NCBI RefSeq assembly: GCF_901000735.1
Contig: NC_081542.1
Span: 24,071,093 to 24,135,092, forward strand
Direction: 5' to 3'
DNA from: Corylus avellana
Lineage: Eukaryota > Streptophyta > Magnoliopsida > Fagales > Betulaceae
DNA length: 64,000 bases
The notes below the pieces were generated by a model, which worked only from the letters and a program-made list of their open reading frames with translations, had not been told where the DNA came from and did no database searches. A program made the position numbers and the translations under genes. Within the stretch, counting starts at the first letter, position 1. Every line of letters starts with the position of its first letter. Below, one piece after another: positions 10,007-20,540 of the stretch.

Positions 10007-11140
10007 ATGGAAGGCGAGGAACTGGAGTTCTTGGACAACGTGGCACAGAAAATGCTTGAATTTCATTCCAATACTCTGGCTTTTGAGCAAAAGACGCAAG
10101 TGCTGATGGGTGAATGCAAAAAGGGACTCAAGAAAGATGGAGATCATCCTGGAAAGAGGAGTTTGAGGGAGTGGATAAAAGTGCGTGAAATATCTAATGA
10201 AGAATCTGGGGTTGTGGTTTCAATGAAGGTTCAAGCAGTTGAAGCTGGGATTAAGCTCTCCCACCTCCTCATTGATTTTGTGTTTATGATGTCAAGGCAA
10301 GACGACTCGGCAGAAAAGATTTGGAAATTCAAATCTGCGCTCAAATGGGTCACTGAAGATGGGAATTTCAATTCCATGGTGATTGATAAGATTCTCAATC
10401 TACTCGAAATGGCAGACGGAGAAGTGGGTGAGAAGAAAAGATCCAGGGAGCTAAAGAATAAAGTAAAGGCAGCGTTAATCAATGATGGCGATCAGGAGGA
10501 AAGATCGAGCGAAAGATTTCGAGTCGGCGAACTCCTCGATCAATGCTTTGAGCAAATTCTTTATCAAATCTTTGATCAATTTCTTGAAGTAGTTCTGCGT
10601 TTAGAATCCATTGTAAGTCATCGGAATCTTCCAGCCGATTCGGAGATGTTAATGAAAGAAGCGCTGTCTATGGTGGAATCCGGTCTGAGGCATTGTGAGG
10701 AGGTTCTGGAATTGATAAAAGGAGATATCATAGCATTGAAGAAAATGTTTCCATTGAAATTAGAGCTTAAGAAGGATGCCAAGAAGACGGAAACCCAGAT
10801 TTTGGTGGTGTCTAGGATGTATGATCTGTGGAGTGGAGCACTGGATAATTCATCAGAAGAGAATGTTGAAGACGACATTTTTACCCGTAGGGGCAGAGTA
10901 AAATTTAAGAGACGAAATCAATTGCATACTATTTCGGAAGGTGACGAAATTGATGTCCCCGAAGACGATGAAGGTGGTGATGTGAATCAGATGAGATCTG
11001 CCGGAGTTACAAGGGCGGAAGTAGAGCAAGGGCAGTCTAGCTTGAATGATGAAGGTGTGGACTTGCTAGAATCAGCATCAAAGACGGAGGTTGAAGCAGA
11101 GAAGCCCCCAAAGATGTACTGCGGCTGCTATTGTAAATAA
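10007..11140 (+). CDS. Tandem family member 3, unknown function, 377 aa
   Basis: This is an intact single-exon paralog of 7108-8256 and 18882-19955. It starts MEGEELEFLDNVAQKMLEFH directly after the shared AACGAAT leader. The N-terminal helical half is highly conserved (SLREWIKVREISNEESGVV, VTEDGNFNSMVIDKILNLLE), and the second block ends IALKKMFPLKLELKKDAKK. It has an insert FTRRGRVKFKRRNQ that resembles member 2 but is missing from member 4. The acidic tail SASKTEVEAEKPPK leads to a terminal KMYCGCYCK. The poly(A) signal is at 11200-11205. A Copia element sits 117 bases past the stop codon, just beyond this signal, so the coding region is undisturbed. Function is not known. Confidence 0.88.
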   Translation: MEGEELEFLDNVAQKMLEFHSNTLAFEQKTQVLMGECKKGLKKDGDHPGKRSLREWIKVREISNEESGVVVSMKVQAVEAGIKLSHLLIDFVFMMSRQDDSAEKIWKFKSALKWVTEDGNFNSMVIDKILNLLEMADGEVGEKKRSRELKNKVKAALINDGDQEERSSERFRVGELLDQCFEQILYQIFDQFLEVVLRLESIVSHRNLPADSEMLMKEALSMVESGLRHCEEVLELIKGDIIALKKMFPLKLELKKDAKKTETQILVVSRMYDLWSGALDNSSEENVEDDIFTRRGRVKFKRRNQLHTISEGDEIDVPEDDEGGDVNQMRSAGVTRAEVEQGQSSLNDEGVDLLESASKTEVEAEKPPKMYCGCYCK

Positions 11141-11256
11141 GCTGAGATTTCTGCAGCTTTTTTGTTGCAGAATTGTTGTTTTAAATTGTACCAACTCTCA
11201 ATAAAATCTGTTTGTGTAGCTGTGAATTGTTACATAGTAAGGAGATCATTTGTAAG

Positions 11257-11981
11257 TGTTAGGAAATTAATCCTATTTCCCAAGACCCGTGAGATGTGAA
11301 AAATAAGAAGAATGCGGAATAACAAAGATAAGCAATCACACACGACACAAAGATTTAAGTGGTTCGGCTTAACAAGCCTACATCCACTGGCGGAGACGAC
11401 CCGGAGAAAATCCACTATCAAAAGATGGAGTACAAAAATAGTAGAGAGAAAATCACTCAGATCCCAAAGCCCCAATACACCCAAAATCTCACTATCACAC
11501 AAGAAAGATTATTCCCAAAATAGAATACAAAAAACAGATGTACAAACTCTTCTTTTGCTGGAACGGATGGCGGCTGATCTCTATTTTCTTCTCTCACTCT
11601 GCAGCACCCTTTTTCTTCTAATCACTTGTTTTTGGCTCCTCCAAAAAACCACCAAGAAGAAAACACCCTTGCTGCCCTTGTACCTCCTTCTCTCAAATTC
11701 TCTCTTTTTTCTCCTCTCTTTGGTGCTTCACGTTTTTGGCACACACACACACTAATTCACCTTGTGCTTTGTTCCTTATATAGAAGCTTAACTCTCCTTT
11801 TACATGTTGGTCTAGGACTTCTATTATAAATCAAACAAGGAGTCCTATTACACATAGGAGAAGGACTCCAAAACCCACATGTAAAGGAGCAAACCAGTTG
11901 AACCAAAAAACCTCTCCTACTTGAAGAAGGAGACAAAATATTGGGTCCCACCATGACTTTTAATTCAAGTCATACTTAACA
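11257..11981 (-). repeat. Copia LTR, 3' LTR in element orientation
   Basis: The 725-bp LTR begins TGTTAGGAAATTAATCC and ends CATACTTAACA on the plus strand. Next to it (11982-11993) the minus strand reads CAAGGTGGAGAT, a plausible polypurine tract. Confidence 0.95.
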
Positions 11982-12062
11982 ATCTCCACCTTGACTTGAA
12001 TCCCATCAAGTCTACCAAAACGTGTCTCCTCCGGATGTCTCCGCCTCAGCCCCCAAGGGCAA

Positions 12063-14723
12063 TCACACTCCACAAGTGTCCCTCAAGTCCAAGCGTCTCT
12101 TGAACTTGAGCATAGGACCTGATTTAGACATAACACCATGCCTCCCTATCTGTCCCGTCGACCGTACAGCTTTATCCGATGACTCTTTCTTCCTGTAGAC
12201 CCATCTGCACCCTTTAGCCTTCTTTCCCTTGAGTAATTCTGCCGATTCCCAAGCTTTACCATTCCGTAGTGACTCTACCTCTTTCAGCGTACCATTCTGA
12301 ACAGACGATGGATCTCCACTACTAGCTGCTCGAGCAAAAGAAATCATATCCTCAAAGCCATACCTCTTTGTTGCTTTTCGATCACGTTTCTCTTTGCCTC
12401 TTGCTAAAGAATAAGACTCTTCCCGGTGCTGTAAGTTTCTTGAAGATTCTCTGTCATCACATTCATCCGTGAGTGAACACTGTTCATTAAGCTCCACCTC
12501 CACGAATTGTTTCTCTTTCTGCACTGTACTTTCAGAAAGATCATCTAAGTTAACAAACTCAGACTTCTTCGGTTCCTGTTCTGTAACTTCAGGTTCTGCA
12601 CTTGACCCATCCTTGTACATAGCACACTCATTAAAAGTCACATTCCGACTTCTAATGATCTTCCGATTTTGATCATCCCAAAATCGATAACCGAATGCCT
12701 CATCTCCATATCCAATGAAGAAACACTTACTAGATTTACCATCTAGTTTACTCATAGTATCAGACTCAACATGGACGTACGAAGCACAACCAAAAACTTT
12801 CAGATGTGAAAGATTTACCTCTTTTCCACTCCAGACTTCTTCCGGTAGTCTATGGCTCAGGGGAACGGAAGACCCCCTATTTATCAGGTATGCAGCAGTG
12901 CTCACTGCATCAGCCCAGAAAGTCTTTGGTAACCCAGCATGCAACCTCATACTCCTAGCACGCTCATTGAGAGTAATGTTCATGCACTTAGCCACGCCAT
13001 TCCGTTGCGGCATTCCCGAGATTGTTTTCTCCATTCTAATCCCATTCACTGCGCAAAACTGTTTAAACCTCCTGTCTTCGTATTCTCCTCCATTGTCTGA
13101 TCTCAAACGCTTGAGCTTCAAGCCCGTTTCAGTCTCAACCATGGCCTTCCATTTCTTAAAAGTCTCAAATACATCAGATTTACTTTTCAAGAAATAAACC
13201 CATACCTTCCTGCTTGAGTCATCAATAAAAGTGATGTAATACTGCGAGCCTCCAAGAGATGCCACTGGTGCGCGACCCCACAAATCCGTGTGTACTAGCT
13301 CCAGCTTTCCAAGCTTAGGTGCTTTGCCAACTTCCGCGAAACTCACCTTCTTCTACTTCCCTAGGATGCAGCCTTTACACAAATCAGAATCAACTGACTT
13401 CAACCCCAGTAGTTTCCCTTTTGACATAAGTACCTTCATCTCTTTCTCGCTCATATGCCCAAGCCTTAGGTGCCATAGTTTTGAGTCAACAGTCGTATAT
13501 ACAACAGCATCTGTATCCTTGCTGTTCGTGGTCATATAGAGAGTACCCGTCTTATGACCACGAGCCAAAATCCTAGCTCCCTTGCTGACCTTCCACTTTC
13601 CACCGTGGAAATAAATTGAATGCCCTTCCTCATCAAGCTGTCCCACTGAAATCAGATTCTTCCTCAGCTCCGGAACATGCCTGACCTTCTGTAGCTTCCA
13701 TACCGAGTCACTGTGAACTTTAATGCGAACATCGCCTAAGCCCACAACATCCAGCGCCGTTCCGTCAGCCAAATACACCTTCCCAAAATCTCCACCAACA
13801 TAGTTTTCGAGAATTTCACGGATCGCTGTCGTATGAAAAGATACTCCTGAGTCTAAGACCCAAGAATCAAGGGGACTGTCAACAGAAAGAAGTAGGGCAT
13901 CATATACTTCTTCTGTCACTACGTTTGCATAATCGTTCTCAGTCTCCTTCCGCAATTCCCTGCAATTCTTCTTGTAGTGGCCAGTCTTGCCACAGTTCCA
14001 ACACTCAGGTTGTCGGTCGAATCTGAATTTGCTTCTCCCTTTTCTGGAATTTGATCTGCCTTGACCAGAGTTTCTATCTTGTCCTCTGCCCCGAGTCTCG
14101 AGGTTTAAAGCAGCACCAGAACAAGAGGCTTCACCCGCATCTTTTCTGCGAACCTCTTCACTGAGAATCAAATCCCTGACGTCTTCATAGCTCAGTTTAC
14201 TCTTTCCTACAGAGTTACTCACAGCCATCCTCACTGCTTCCCAGCTATTGGGCAAAGATGCCAAGACGATCAACGCGCGAACCTCATCATCAAAATTAAT
14301 TTCCACCGAGGATAATTGATTTGTGATGGTGTTGAACTCATTGAGATGATGTGCCACCGAAGCTCCTTCCGCCATCTTTAGGTTGAACAATTTCTTCATC
14401 AGATGCACCTTGTTGTTAGCCGACGGCTTCTCATACATGCTTGACAAAGCCGCCATTAGACCTGCTGCTGTCTTCTCCTTTACAACGTTGTGTGCAACTG
14501 ATTTTGACAGTGATAACCTGATAACTGCTAGGGCTTTGCGATCAAGCAGACCCCACTCGCTATCATCCATGTCGTCGGGTTGTTCTTCCAAAAGAGGTTG
14601 ATGAAGATCCTTCCCATAAAGAATATCTTCAATTTGTACCTTCCAAAACCCAAAATCTTTGCCGTCGAACTTCTCGATTCCCATCTTTCCTTCTTCACCT
14701 GCCATCGCTCCCACTCGAACCAA
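12063..14723 (-). pseudogene. Copia gag-protease-integrase, broken, no RT
   Basis: One frame runs from 14723 to 12063 with a single internal TAG at 13353-13355. In order it holds: a gag domain (KFDGKDFGFWKVQIEDIL), a zinc knuckle CWNCGKTGHYKKNC, a protease with WVLDSGVSFHTT, a GAG-pre-integrase segment LWHLRLGHM...CKGC, and an integrase core (TDLWGRAP, SDNGGEY). The integrase reads NGVAKCMN where active Copia integrases have NGVAERMN, so the catalytic glutamate is replaced by lysine. The frame enters the start of the reverse transcriptase region (GCRWVYRKKES) and then degenerates. The RT and RNase H are deleted. It cannot encode its own replication machinery. Confidence 0.93.
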
Positions 14724-14726
14724 CAG

Positions 14727-14738
14727 CTCTGATACCAG
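14727..14738 (-). other. Primer binding site (initiator Met-tRNA)
   Basis: On the minus strand TGGTATCAGAGC lies two bases inside the upstream LTR. It is the usual plant Copia primer site complementary to the 3' end of initiator Met-tRNA. Confidence 0.9.
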
Positions 14739-14740
14739 TT

Positions 14741-15465
14741 GTTAGGAAATTAATCCTATTTCCCAAGACCCGTGAGATGCGAAAAATAAGAAGAATGCGG
14801 AATAACAAAGATAAGCAATCACACACGACACAAAGATTTAAGTGGTTCGGCTTAACAAGCCTACATCCACTGGCGGAGACGACCCAGAGAAAATCCACTA
14901 TCAAAAGATGGAGTACAAAAATAGTAGAGAGAAAATCACTCAGATCCCAAAGCCCCAATACACCCAAATCTCACTATCACACAAGAAAGATTATTCCCAA
15001 AATAGAATACAAAAGACAGATGTACAAACTCTTCTTTTGCTGGAACGGATGGCGGCTGATCTCTATTTTCTTCTCTCACTCTGCAGCACCCTTTTTCTTC
15101 TAATCACTTGTTTTTGGCTCCTCCAAAAAACTACCAAGAAGAAAACACCCTTGCTGCCCTTGTACCTCCTTCTCTCAAATTCTCTCTTTTTTCTCCTCTC
15201 TTTGGTGCTTCACGTTTTTGGCACACACACACACACTAATTCACCTTGTGCTTTGTTCCTTATATAGAAGCTTAACTCTCCTTTTACATGTTGGTCTAGG
15301 ACTTCTATTATAAATCAAACAAGGAGTCCTATTACACATAGGAGAAGGACTCCAAAACCCACATGTAAAGGAGCAAACCAGTTGAACCAAAAAACCTCTC
15401 CTACTTGAAGAAGGAGACAAAATATTGGGTCCCACCATGACTTTTAATTCAAGTCATACTTAACA
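14741..15465 (-). repeat. Copia LTR, 5' LTR in element orientation
   Basis: This is the second 725-bp LTR, nearly identical to 11257-11981, with a few substitutions, a 1-base indel and one more AC unit in a short (AC)n run. It ends TTAACA at 15465, followed by the target duplication GTAAG. Confidence 0.95.
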
Positions 15466-15552
15466 GTAAGCTGGTTTTCTGATTGATTGTTTTGGGTCTT
15501 TAGTTAATTGTCGATAGTTGTACGATAATAATGTAGTTTCTAGCATTACTCT

Positions 15553-16062
15553 GTAATTTCTTTTCCTGCATTTGTTTTATTGTTCTTTTTATTTCCCTGT
15601 ATGGTTTTTTCTTTTTGCTTGAATAAGGCTCTCTCCTCCTACTTTGTTGCGCCCGGTTGCTATCCGTTATTTTTGGTCCAAATCCATGGGTTGTAGATGT
15701 GAACTTTATCCTGGTCTTCGAGTCGAGGAGGATGAGTATCGGCTTGGGGGTTTTGCTCTTAAGGCCGAAGAATAAGTATCGGTTTAGGGGTTTTGCTCTC
15801 AAGACCGAGGAATAAGCGCTACCTATGCATTAGATGGTGTCTGTTTGATGCAGATCTGATTTTTAAACCTGATGATTAGTCATAGGTTAGTAGATGTTGT
15901 GTTATGGTTGATTTGGTCTGTTGTTGATGACTGTATCTTTAGCTTCGGCTATGATTTACTTTAGAATTTTTTGCTTTATTTGTAAGAACTTTAGGCTCGC
16001 GATTTTTATCAATGAATGAGTATGGTACATTTCAAAAAAAAAAAAAAAAAAAAAAAAAAAAA
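15553..16062 (+). mobile_element. Poly(A) retro-insertion, 510 bp (5'-truncated LINE or retrocopy)
   Basis: The 10-bp direct repeat GCATTACTCT lies at 15543-15552 and 16063-16072. The paralogous spacer after member 4 has this word once (near 20148), so the site is confirmed. The insert ends in a long A-run (about 16034-16062), the mark of LINE-driven retroposition. It has no intact frame. Two related blocks (AGGATGAGTATCGG and GAATAAGTATCGG) repeat inside it. I cannot tell a LINE 3' end from a processed transcript. Confidence 0.8.
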
Positions 16063-16080
16063 GCATTACTCTAACATCGT

Positions 16081-16394
16081 TGTTGGAATATTTTATATTT
16101 TCTAAATTAGGTTTATTAATATTTTCCTTAACAAGTTATTTCTCTTTATGTTAGAATATTTTTATTCTCCGTTATTATATTTCCCTATAAGGTTTATTCT
16201 CTTCCTTAATTAGTTTAAAGCTACTGTAGGGTTTCTTGGTCACTACTCATTGTCTCTCTATAAATAGAGAGCTATGTAATATTCTTTGAAATATTGAAGA
16301 TATAAAATGTAGCTCATACGTCTCTCTCTACTTCCGCTCTCACTTTCATTCCCTTTCATATTTTAATATTTTATAGTTTATATATATTTTAACA
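16081..16394. mobile_element. Solo LTR, 314 bp
   Basis: It begins TGTTGGAATATT and ends TTTTAACA, the TG...CA ends of an LTR. The flanks ATCGT (16076-16080) and ATCGC (16395-16399) are a 4-of-5 match and look like a decayed target duplication. The surrounding spacer lines up with the unoccupied spacer near 20155-20170. A TATA-like CTATAAATAGAG lies at about 16258. It is unrelated in sequence to the nearby Copia LTRs. Recombination between the LTRs of a former element is the simple explanation. Confidence 0.72.
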
Positions 16395-16401
16395 ATCGCA
16401 A

Positions 16402-16640
16402 ACATTGGCTACAAAATGAGCCAAATATCTGCCATATGGGGGGAAAGGGAGGCGGTGTGAGGGCTCATGAGCGGAGAATGCAGGGTGCAAGGGGTGGAGT
16501 TGACGCCGAGGAGACTAGAGGTGGGGCGTGTGGGTGGCGATGGAAGGCGGAGAATGGAAAATCTGGCTTATAAGCAAAAGAAAATTAAAAGAGAGGGGGA
16601 GGATGGGGAGGAGAAACTTGAGTGCAATCTTTTTTGTTTC
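16402..16640. repeat. Spacer repeat R1, form a (after member 3)
   Basis: It begins near TGGCTACAAAATGAGCC and carries GGAGGCGGTGTGAGGGCTCA, close to the copies at 8493 and 20313. It is followed by the shared spacer with CATCACCA and GGGCTATATTTATGGAC, and by a truncated form b at 16982. Confidence 0.7.
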
Positions 16641-17079
16641 ACTTGTTTGATGTTTTGGTGACTTAACATCACCAGGTTGAGTAAGGGCTATATTTATGGA
16701 CCAAAGTAATCTTTCTAAAGGTGTAAGCGAGACTATAAAATCTAATATGAACTATAAAATAGTTTTTTTTTCATTTGATGCTTGGCTGAAAGCTTGGAAA
16801 ATAGAATTCTTTTTTCTTTTCTTTTTTTTTTTGGCAAATAGGGAAAGGGAAAGGGAAAAGGAAGAATTGAGATGTATGTGAGACATTGGTTTTGGTGGAA
16901 AAAGAGGACAAAGATTCAGTGCAATGCCCCTACCCTATCCCACTTGGGATACTAACGTAGAAGCATAGAACACGGAAACATCGGCTACAAAATGGAACAA
17001 AAATCTGCCATTTGGATGGACGCACCACATGTCATTTGGTAAAATCTTATGTAATTATTTTCAGCGATAGTTGATAATA

Positions 17080-18300
17080 TTAATATTAGTGACAACAAGG
17101 CCCAATCATCATGACGACAAGGCTTAGTCGTTGTTGATAAGTTGTGAATTTTTTTTTTTTAATATTATAGAGGGTATTTTTGTTATTTTAAGTCACGGAG
17201 GGGAATACTGCAACCCCATTATTCAATTGGAGGTTATTGCAAAAATTGAGACTTGGAAAAATATTGCAAAAATGATCATAATTAGAAGGAGCAGATGTAA
17301 TTTTCCATATACTCAAATAAGAGGTCCAAAATTTCAAATCTTTCACCCAAGCTAAGTGAAGTAGTAAACTCGTTGAGGTTAAGAGACTAACCCATCTATG
17401 AGGTTAAGCAAATAAAAATAGAAAAATGATAGAAATCATTGCCCTTGTCCATCAACTACATTTATATTATGATTATTTGTTAGATTCTACGCTTTTCTAG
17501 TGTCTTAAGATTTTACCAAACTTTCAACGGTCATTTTTTCTCGAAAAAATTAATATTTTCTCAAAATATGGGCAGCTCATTCGGGCGTGGTTCAAACGGC
17601 TCTATTGAATGAGATTTTCTATTTTTTGTCAATTATTACCTCGTTAGGACGTGGTCGAACAAACCACAGACTGAGCTTCATGGTTCTCTCCTTGTCCAGA
17701 CATGGTCTGAATGAAACAATGATTGAAATCATCGAGTTCTAGCTTATTCCTATATGGCCAAGTTCGGGGGTTAAAATCCGTGCATATCAATATACACGGA
17801 TGGTAAATGAGATTTGAACAAATCAATGTGACTAAATTAGTCCCATAACAAAAATTCTTAAGTCAATAGAACGGATTAGTTATACACCCAATCAAATAGT
17901 TGGTCAACAAAAGAAAAGTATTACATACAATTTTTTTTTTTTTTTTTTTTTTGCTCGATACTTCAATGAATCAATTAATAATGTTCTGAAAATTCTATTG
18001 TCAGTGCTCATACATAGTTCATTGTTCAACTTCTATAATCCATGTGACCTCACTTTTATAATTCTTCATTTATTTCTAAACCGTTACAATAGTTCAATTT
18101 CATTAAACTCAAAACAAAAACTCTATATCAAACACATCAAAACGACATCATTTTGTGTGTATATATATATATAAGGGTAGGGTGATTAGTAGCTATTACT
18201 TAGGCAGTTAATTACTACCCGCTTGTTCAACCTTACCATGCGGCTACTCCAAGCAAGAGGTGGGCCGAGCAGCCAACCCACCTCTTGTTTTTGTTTTCTT
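17080..18300. repeat. Duplicated spacer segment, copy 1
   Basis: About 1.1 kb (from TGATAATATTAATATTAGTG to the TA-rich run near 18165) is repeated in the same order at about 27118-28235. It lies upstream of member 4 here and upstream of the pararetrovirus-like element there. The last 100 bases also resemble 1690-1830. No coding capacity was found. Confidence 0.75.
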
Positions 18301-18413
18301 TTTTTTAAAAAAAAAAAATTATATTTATAACACACTAGTCCAAGGTTTACTTTACAAAAGTGGGTGCACGAAGTGACCTTGTCTTAAAGGGGCCAAAGGT
18401 TTCGTCTTCATTT

Positions 18414-18453
<40 letters not shown>

Positions 18454-18640
18454 GGGTAACAATTAAAACATTTTAGAAGTAAATCTACAAAATTTAACCA
18501 TTAAGAAGTGAGATAAAAATCATACCTAAATTTAACCATTATTGTAAGGAGCTCGAAGCATTTTTTTTCCTTTTAAAAATGTAGACCAAATTGGCAAATT
18601 GCACTTATTGTCGCTTTTCCTCTCATACACTCATTTTTTC
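18301..18640. other. Spacer before member 4, no gene
   Basis: This is AT-rich sequence with a (TA)n-(TG)n microsatellite at about 18415-18455. It contains the conserved upstream spacer words AGAAGTAAATCTACAAAATT and TTTAACCATTAAG. Confidence 0.6.
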
Positions 18641-18745
18641 CCAAAATGCCCATTTTTTTTGTTTCCCAAAAATGCCCATATTTTTTTGTTTCCCAAAATG
18701 CCCATACTTGGTCGTTAAAAAGCTCTATTTATTTTAGGCGCCAAA
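18637..18745 (+). promoter_or_regulatory. Promoter module of family member 4
   Basis: Three spaced TTCCCAAAATGCCCAT-type motifs (about 18638, 18663 and 18690) precede GTTAAAAAG, a changed TATA-like box at about 18714, and GGCGCCAAA at 18737-18745. The motif number is higher than in members 2 (one) and 3 (two). Confidence 0.55.
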
Positions 18746-18881
18746 CCCACTTCATTTTCCCATTCCTCAAAACAACTCTCTCTCTCTCTCAAGAAAACCA
18801 GAAACAAGAAAAAGTTAGCCTTTCTCTCAATTCTCTCTCTCAAGAAAACCAGTAAATCTTCTATTCCATATTTCAACGAAT

Positions 18882-19955
18882 ATGGAAGGCGAGGCACAGA
18901 AGTTCTTGGACAAGGCGGCACAGAAAATGCTTGAATTTCATGCCAATACTTTGGCTTCTGAGAAAAAGATGCAAGTCCTGATGCGTGAATGCAAAAAGGG
19001 ATTCAAGAAAGATGGAGATCGTCCTGGGAAGAGGAGTTTGAGGGAGTGGATAAAAGTGCGTGAATTATCCAATGAAGAATTTGGGGTTGTGGTTTCAATG
19101 AAGGTTCAAGCAGTTGAAGCTGGGATTAAGCTCTCCCACCTCCTCATTGATTTTGTGTTTATGATGTCGAGGCAAGACGAATTGGCAGAAAAGATTTTGA
19201 AATTCAAATCTGCGCTCAAATGGGTCACTGAAGATGGGAATTTTAATTCCATGGTGATTGATAAGGTTCTTAATCTGCTCGAAATGGCAGACGGAGAAGT
19301 AGGTGAGAAGAAAAGATCTAGGGAGCTAAAGAATAAAGGAAAGGCGGTGTTAAACGATGACGGCGATCAGGAGGAAGGATCGAGCGAAAGAATTCGAGTC
19401 GGCGAACTCCTCGATCAATGCTTTGAGCAAATTCTTTATCAAATCTTTGATCAATTTCTTGAAGTAGTTCTGCGTTTAGAATCCATTGTAAGTCATCTGA
19501 ATCTTCCGGCCGATTCAGAGATGTTAATGAAAGAAGCGATGCTGGAATCTGGTCTGACGCATTGTGATGAGGTTCTGGAATGGATAAGAGGAGATATCAT
19601 AACATTGAAGAAAATGTATCCATTGAAATTAAAGCTTAAGAAGGATGCCAAGACGACGAAAACCCGGATTTTGGTGGCGTCTAGGATAGATGATCTGTGG
19701 AGGCTGTGGAGTGGAGCGCTGGATAATTCATCAGAAGAGAATGTTGAAGACGACATTGATGTCCCGCTTACTGAAGACCATGAAGGTGGTGATGTGAATC
19801 AGATGACATCTGCCGGAGTTACAAGCGCGGAAGTAGAACCAGTGCAGTACACTAGCTTGAATGATGAAGGTGTGGACTTGCCAGAATCAGCATCAGAGGC
19901 GGAGGTTGAAGCAGATAAGTCACCAAAGAAGTGCTGCTGCTGCTGCTGCAAATAA
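18882..19955 (+). CDS. Tandem family member 4, unknown function, 357 aa
   Basis: This is an intact single-exon paralog of 7108-8256 and 10007-11140. It starts MEGEAQKFLDKAAQKMLEFH after the shared leader. It is nearly collinear with the others through VTEDGNFNSMVIDKVLNLLE and ITLKKMYPLKLKLKKDAK. It lost about 30 residues between EENVEDDI and DVPL relative to members 2 and 3, and gained a short RLW insert (DDLWRLWSGALD). The C-terminus is an acidic segment followed by KKCCCCCCK, encoded by a TGC/CTG triplet run. The poly(A) signal AATAAA is at 20015-20020. Function and family are not recognised. Confidence 0.88.
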   Translation: MEGEAQKFLDKAAQKMLEFHANTLASEKKMQVLMRECKKGFKKDGDRPGKRSLREWIKVRELSNEEFGVVVSMKVQAVEAGIKLSHLLIDFVFMMSRQDELAEKILKFKSALKWVTEDGNFNSMVIDKVLNLLEMADGEVGEKKRSRELKNKGKAVLNDDGDQEEGSSERIRVGELLDQCFEQILYQIFDQFLEVVLRLESIVSHLNLPADSEMLMKEAMLESGLTHCDEVLEWIRGDIITLKKMYPLKLKLKKDAKTTKTRILVASRIDDLWRLWSGALDNSSEENVEDDIDVPLTEDHEGGDVNQMTSAGVTSAEVEPVQYTSLNDEGVDLPESASEAEVEADKSPKKCCCCCCK

Positions 19956-20046
19956 GCTGAGATTTCTGCAGCTTTATTGTTGCAGAATTGTTGTTTTGAA
20001 TTGTACAAACTCTCAATAAAATCTGTTTGTTTAGCTATGAATTGTT

Positions 20047-20354
20047 GCATAATAAGGAGATCATTTGTAAGCTGGTTTTCTGATTGATTGTTTTAGGTGT
20101 TTAGTTAATTGTCGATAGTTGTATGATAATAATGTAGTTTCTAGCATTACTCTAACATTGGGAACATTGGCTACAAAATGAACCAAATATCTGCCATATT
20201 GCATAATAAGGAGATCATTTGTAAGCTGGTTTTCTGATTGATTGTTTTAGGTGTTTAGTTAATTATCGATGGTTGTATGATAATAATGTAGTTTCTAGCA
20301 TTACTCTAACATTGGGAACATTGGCTACAAAATGAACCAAATATCTGCCATATG
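20047..20354. repeat. Direct tandem duplication, unit 154 bp
   Basis: The block starting GCATAATAAGGAGATCATTT at 20047 is repeated from 20201 with only a few changes, ending at the CTGCCATAT word. It duplicates the 3' flank of member 4. A run of ten G follows at about 20356. Confidence 0.85.
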
Positions 20355-20540
20355 GGGGGGGGGGTGTGATGGAGGCGGTGTGAGGGCTCACGAGCAGAGA
20401 ATACAGGGTGCATGGTGCGGAGGAGACGCCGAGGAGACTAGAGGTGAGGCGTGTGGGTGGTGATGGAAGGCGGAGAATGGCCAATCTGGCTTATAAGCAA
20501 AAGAAAAATAAAAGAGACGGGGAGGATGGGGAGGATGGGG
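20313..20540. repeat. Spacer repeat R1, form a (after member 4)
   Basis: It contains TGGCTACAAAATGAACC, GGAGGCGGTGTGAGGGCTCA and GGTGATGGAAGGCGGAG, close to the copies at 8493 and 16402. The spacer after it is interrupted by the L1-type LINE at 20667. Confidence 0.7.

Larger units (their letters stand above)
11257..15465 (-). mobile_element. Copia LTR retrotransposon, 4.2 kb, internally deleted
   Basis: Two 725-bp LTRs (11257-11981 and 14741-15465), with TGTTAGG and CTTAACA at their ends, bracket a 2.76-kb interior read on the minus strand. The direct 5-bp target duplication GTAAG lies at 11252-11256 and 15466-15470. The unoccupied site is visible next to member 4 (CATTTGTAAGCTGG, near 20066) and member 2. 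A primer binding site for initiator Met-tRNA follows the upstream LTR. I count roughly half a dozen differences between the LTRs, so the insertion is fairly recent. Reverse transcriptase and RNase H are missing, so it is non-autonomous. Confidence 0.97.

Noticed and set aside
11312..11755. Plus-strand frames inside the Copia LTRs (also 14842-15267)
   Set aside because: They lie wholly within the LTRs, occur in both, and are on the strand opposite to gag-pol.
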